Of a stretch of 8,753 nt of DNA, positions 6,432-8,753 are shown piece after piece (position 1 is the first letter of the stretch; every line of letters starts with the position of its first letter). The notes beneath the pieces are model-generated. The model ran no database searches. It had not been told where the DNA came from and worked only from the letters and a program-made list of their open reading frames with translations. This DNA is from Anaerolineae bacterium (GTDB lineage: Bacteria > Chloroflexota > Anaerolineae > Aggregatilineales > Phototrophicaceae): positions 1 through 8,753 of the forward strand of contig JADLHH010000256.1 in the NCBI GenBank assembly GCA_020848855.1. The letters run 5' to 3'. A program made the translations under genes and the position numbers.

Positions 6432-8009
6432 CTACCCAATACTGGCTATCCACTCCTCAAGTTGTTCGTCGGTGATTTTGGGGATGTCTTTCGGCTTGAC
6501 CAGCAGCTCTTGCAGATTCACCAGCTCGGCGATCAGTTTGCGCTCTTCCGCTTCCCGCTCCTGCAAACGGGCTTGAAGGCTGGTTGAAAACCCCATCTTT
6601 TCGACAGCAGCCACCAACTGACGGATGGATTTTTGTACCTCGTCCAACTGCGCCTGCACGGCAGAGACCCGCACCGTGACATCCTGATTGCGCTCGGAAA
6701 CGGATTCGGCAAGCGCATCGGCGAGCGGACGGAGGCTTTCCCGCGTAAGAACGTGCGTCATCAGGTTGTCGATGACGGACTCATCGAGTGCAGCGGCGCT
6801 GACGCGCGGCGCTCGACATCGCTGCTCCCGCGAGTTTTTCTTATGCGAGCAGATATAGAAATCCCAGCGCGTGCGTTTGCCTTCGCGTGCTGGCACGGTA
6901 TCCGCGCTCATCGGATGCTCTTCGCCCTCAGTCGCGCCGCAGAAGACCAGGCCGGTGAGCAGATGTCGACTGCCCACCCGACGCGGCTCATGCATGGGGT
7001 CCATCGTGCGTTTTTGCTGTTTGGCGATCCGCTCACCGCGCCGACGCTGCTCTTCTTCCCACCACTCGCGCGGGATCAGCGCCGGGACGAAGTTCTCGTA
7101 CAGCTTACCGCCGTACACCAGGTCTCCCGTGTAGACGCGATTCTCGAAGAAATGGTCGTATCCGCTGACGGCACCAAAGAGGTGGGTGGCATCCATAATC
7201 TTCTTGATGCCTACCCCCTCCATTCGCATCTCCCAGGCGAGGCGGCAGCGTTCCCACAGGCGATCATCGTAGTTCGGAACCATGCGTTGAACGTAGTGTT
7301 TTTCGCCACCTTGCTGACGTCCTTTGCGGTCACGGACGCCGATCAGAATGCGTTCGGCTTTGAAGCCAGTGGGGAGTGAACCGGGTACAATGCCGAGGTA
7401 GCGTCCATCATTGGTCGGCCAATCCGGGTTAGAGAGCCGAAACTCCGGGTCGGTGTCACGCAAACTGACCAGTTCCGCCAGTCCACGCCGAGAATTGTCC
7501 GAGATTTCTTCCAGGAGCTTCTCGTCCTGATACTGCTGGACAACTTCAAAGAGGGCGTCAATGGTCGCATCGCCCGTTTCGAGGCTGGGAATGAGATTCA
7601 CAATGGTAATGCCGCGAATGCGCAGGTCCGCTTTGATGTAGGTGGTTTCGATGCTGTCGCGTCCGAGACGGTTCGACTTCCAGACAATCACACCGAAGGG
7701 GTGCTTTTCGATCTGTTCCTTGCGCTTTTCCAGGTTGCGAATTTGCTTAAACCGGTGAGCGAGATCGGAGAGCAGCTCGTTGATGGCGTTGCGTTTCTCG
7801 GTATTGGAAGAAAGTTTTGCTTCATCGATATAGGTGCGCTCCAGGACCAGACCGTGGGCGGAGCAATATTCTCCGACGACCTGCACCTGCTGCTGAACGG
7901 AACGATCCTGCTCCTCGCCACCAGAGTCACGACAATAGGCGACCACATGGGTACCAGCCGGTAGTGGGCAGGTCGTGCGGACGAGATGCAGGTAGCGTTC
8001 GTCTGCCAT
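6432..8009 (-). CDS. Large serine recombinase (site-specific integrase)
   Basis: A 525-residue protein. The N-terminal resolvase domain (about 20-180) carries VAYCRDSGGEEQ, with S29 the likely nucleophile and R27 beside it. VIVWKSNRLGRD (108-118) supplies the conserved arginines R114 and R117, and the E helix region runs LFEVVQQYQDEKLLEEISDNSRRGL. The recombinase domain covers about 200-320 (YLGIVPGSLPTGF, then YDHFFENRVYTGDLVYGG). A zinc-ribbon-like segment follows with C357, C387 and C398; H365 may be the fourth ligand instead of a cysteine. A C-terminal coiled coil lies at about 440-505, as in phage integrases that control direction. GGAGGA eight bases before the ATG is an excellent ribosome binding site. 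It lies three bases after the XRE regulator stop, so the two form an operon directed toward the tRNA. The resolvase domain has an unusually long charged stretch (about 80-104) before the RLGR strand. Confidence 0.9.
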   Translation of the reverse strand: MADERYLHLVRTTCPLPAGTHVVAYCRDSGGEEQDRSVQQQVQVVGEYCSAHGLVLERTYIDEAKLSSNTEKRNAINELLSDLAHRFKQIRNLEKRKEQIEKHPFGVIVWKSNRLGRDSIETTYIKADLRIRGITIVNLIPSLETGDATIDALFEVVQQYQDEKLLEEISDNSRRGLAELVSLRDTDPEFRLSNPDWPTNDGRYLGIVPGSLPTGFKAERILIGVRDRKGRQQGGEKHYVQRMVPNYDDRLWERCRLAWEMRMEGVGIKKIMDATHLFGAVSGYDHFFENRVYTGDLVYGGKLYENFVPALIPREWWEEEQRRRGERIAKQQKRTMDPMHEPRRVGSRHLLTGLVFCGATEGEEHPMSADTVPAREGKRTRWDFYICSHKKNSREQRCRAPRVSAAALDESVIDNLMTHVLTRESLRPLADALAESVSERNQDVTVRVSAVQAQLDEVQKSIRQLVAAVEKMGFSTSLQARLQEREAEERKLIAELVNLQELLVKPKDIPKITDEQLEEWIASIG

Positions 8010-8012
8010 GCG

Positions 8013-8609
8013 CTAAGTCCTCCAGTGCTCATCGACCATCGTGGCATCGTAATTGAGCGAGAGCTTACGACGGATCAGCGCTTTGATGCGTTCGCGAGTT
8101 GCAAGCGGCAAGGCATCCCAGCGATTTTGCAGCACCTCGACATCGGGTTTGATCCGGTCGACATCGGGTGGCTCACGCATCTCGTAGCGCACGATCAGGT
8201 CATTGGCGATCACCCGTAGAATCCCCGGAAACGACAAATCGATGCCTGCCAGGGCGTCGCTCGAACGCTGGCGCATCTGCTGGATCGAGTCCCGGTCGGC
8301 TTTCTCCGCGGTCATCGCTTCGACAACGGCGAGAACGGCGTCCTGTTTCTCAGAGGAGAGGCGGTCAAAAACCTCCGCCAGATACTCAGCCCGAATCGAC
8401 CGGGCATCTGGCTCAGGGGGAATGTATCCGGCCAGGCGAAACAGGTAGAGCGGCTCGACATCCAACGCCTGAGCGAGCTTCGTCAAAGTGTGCGGATCAG
8501 GGTCCTTGGAAGTGGAGTTGACGCCATGGCGCAAGATGTTGCGCACCGCACCCTCGGAGATGCCGGCAACGCTGGCGAGTGAGCGATTCGTATGCTGCTG
8601 TCGGTTCAT
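8013..8609 (-). CDS. XRE/Cro-CI-type transcriptional regulator of the recombinase operon
   Basis: From the ATG at 8609 the frame gives 198 residues. A helix-turn-helix lies near 9-30 (SLASVAGISEGAVRNILRHG), and the rest of an XRE domain follows up to about 61 (DPHTLTKLAQALDVEPLYLFRLAG). A charged helical linker (about 70-103) and a C-terminal domain of unrecognised family (about 105-198) follow. It would bind DNA as a dimer and probably represses its own promoter and the recombinase gene three bases downstream. The start is uncertain: the ATG has no ribosome binding site. In the same frame just upstream, SSLGQFVAAL looks like the first helix of an XRE domain, but no ATG, GTG or TTG codon lies in frame before the window edge. 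Confidence 0.82.
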   Translation of the reverse strand: MNRQQHTNRSLASVAGISEGAVRNILRHGVNSTSKDPDPHTLTKLAQALDVEPLYLFRLAGYIPPEPDARSIRAEYLAEVFDRLSSEKQDAVLAVVEAMTAEKADRDSIQQMRQRSSDALAGIDLSFPGILRVIANDLIVRYEMREPPDVDRIKPDVEVLQNRWDALPLATRERIKALIRRKLSLNYDATMVDEHWRT

Positions 8610-8632
8610 GAGAGCGGCGACAAACTGACCAA

Positions 8633-8753
8633 GTGAAGACGTTTGAGCGCAAGTACCCTGACCAGGTGGCCTTCGACGCCGCTGTTGAACATATCTTGCA
8701 GAAAGCTGAGCAACGTGCTCAAGACGACAACCTCGATTTCTTTCTTGCCGTGA
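8633..8753 (+). CDS. Partial hypothetical protein at right edge (tentative)
   Basis: A GTG at 8633 opens a plus-strand frame that stays open to the last base (about 40 codons). It begins MKTFERKYPDQVAFDAAVEH and continues ILQKAEQRAQDDNLDFFLAV. Its composition is protein-like, with mixed charged and hydrophobic residues and an amphipathic helix, unlike the arginine-rich shadow frames of the region. No clear ribosome binding site is visible, and I do not recognise a family. If real, it is divergent from the XRE regulator and could be the next gene of the mobile element. Confidence 0.4.
   Translation, partial: MKTFERKYPDQVAFDAAVEHILQKAEQRAQDDNLDFFLAV

Noticed and set aside
6633..7379. 248-codon plus-strand frame antisense to the recombinase
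   Set aside because: Overlaps the conserved recombinase domains entirely and shows no motif of its own.
8609..8695. 28-codon minus-strand frame (ATG near 8695) whose stop overlaps the regulator ATG as ATGA
   Set aside because: No ribosome binding site, no recognisable feature, and it lies opposite a more protein-like plus-strand frame.
1..8753. CRISPR array, insertion-sequence ends, second att copy
   Set aside because: No regularly spaced repeats, no transposase and no long direct repeat of the tRNA 3' end were noticed by reading; a computed self-alignment would settle this.

Overview
The window looks like chromosomal DNA from a GC-rich bacterium, most plausibly a member of the Chloroflexota. 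That guess rests on the general look of the GH20, family-5 substrate-binding and large serine recombinase proteins; it is inference and was not tested by any search. Two blocks are visible: a sugar or peptide catabolism and transport locus (about 1-6136), and a tRNA-Glu gene followed by what looks like the end of an integrated element (about 6226-8753).

Left block. On the minus strand a cytoplasmic GH20 beta-N-acetylhexosaminidase (2255-384) is followed after 18 bp by the N-terminal part of a Gfo/Idh/MocA-type NAD(P)-dependent oxidoreductase that runs off the left edge. Divergent from them, across a 348-bp intergenic region, are a secreted family-5 (Dpp/Opp-type) solute-binding protein and two Dpp/Opp-type inner-membrane permeases. 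The ATPase subunits are not in the window. Known chitin-oligosaccharide import loci, such as that of Vibrio cholerae, combine a Dpp/Opp-type importer with an intracellular hexosaminidase. The simplest reading here is therefore import of amino-sugar oligosaccharides, trimming of them inside the cell by GH20, and oxidation or epimerisation of the product by the MocA-type enzyme. A peptide substrate cannot be excluded.

The intergenic region holds a strong intrinsic terminator just before the ribosome binding site of the binding-protein gene. A competing upstream pairing and a short Thr-Cys-rich reading frame lie before it; together they have the geometry of a transcription attenuator. A near-perfect palindrome separates the binding-protein gene from the permeases.

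Right block. A tRNA-Glu(UUC) has its own good sigma-70-type promoter and a hairpin terminator. Coming toward it on the minus strand are a large serine recombinase (8009-6432) and, 3 bp upstream of that, an XRE-type regulator. This arrangement is that of an integrase and its repressor at the edge of a mobile element abutting a tRNA gene; the other edge is outside the window. At the extreme right a plus-strand reading frame begins that could be the next gene of the element.

No CRISPR array, insertion sequence or rRNA was seen. I did not find a convincing wholly new system. The best candidates for novelty are the leader upstream of the binding-protein gene and the unusual recombinase-regulator pair.
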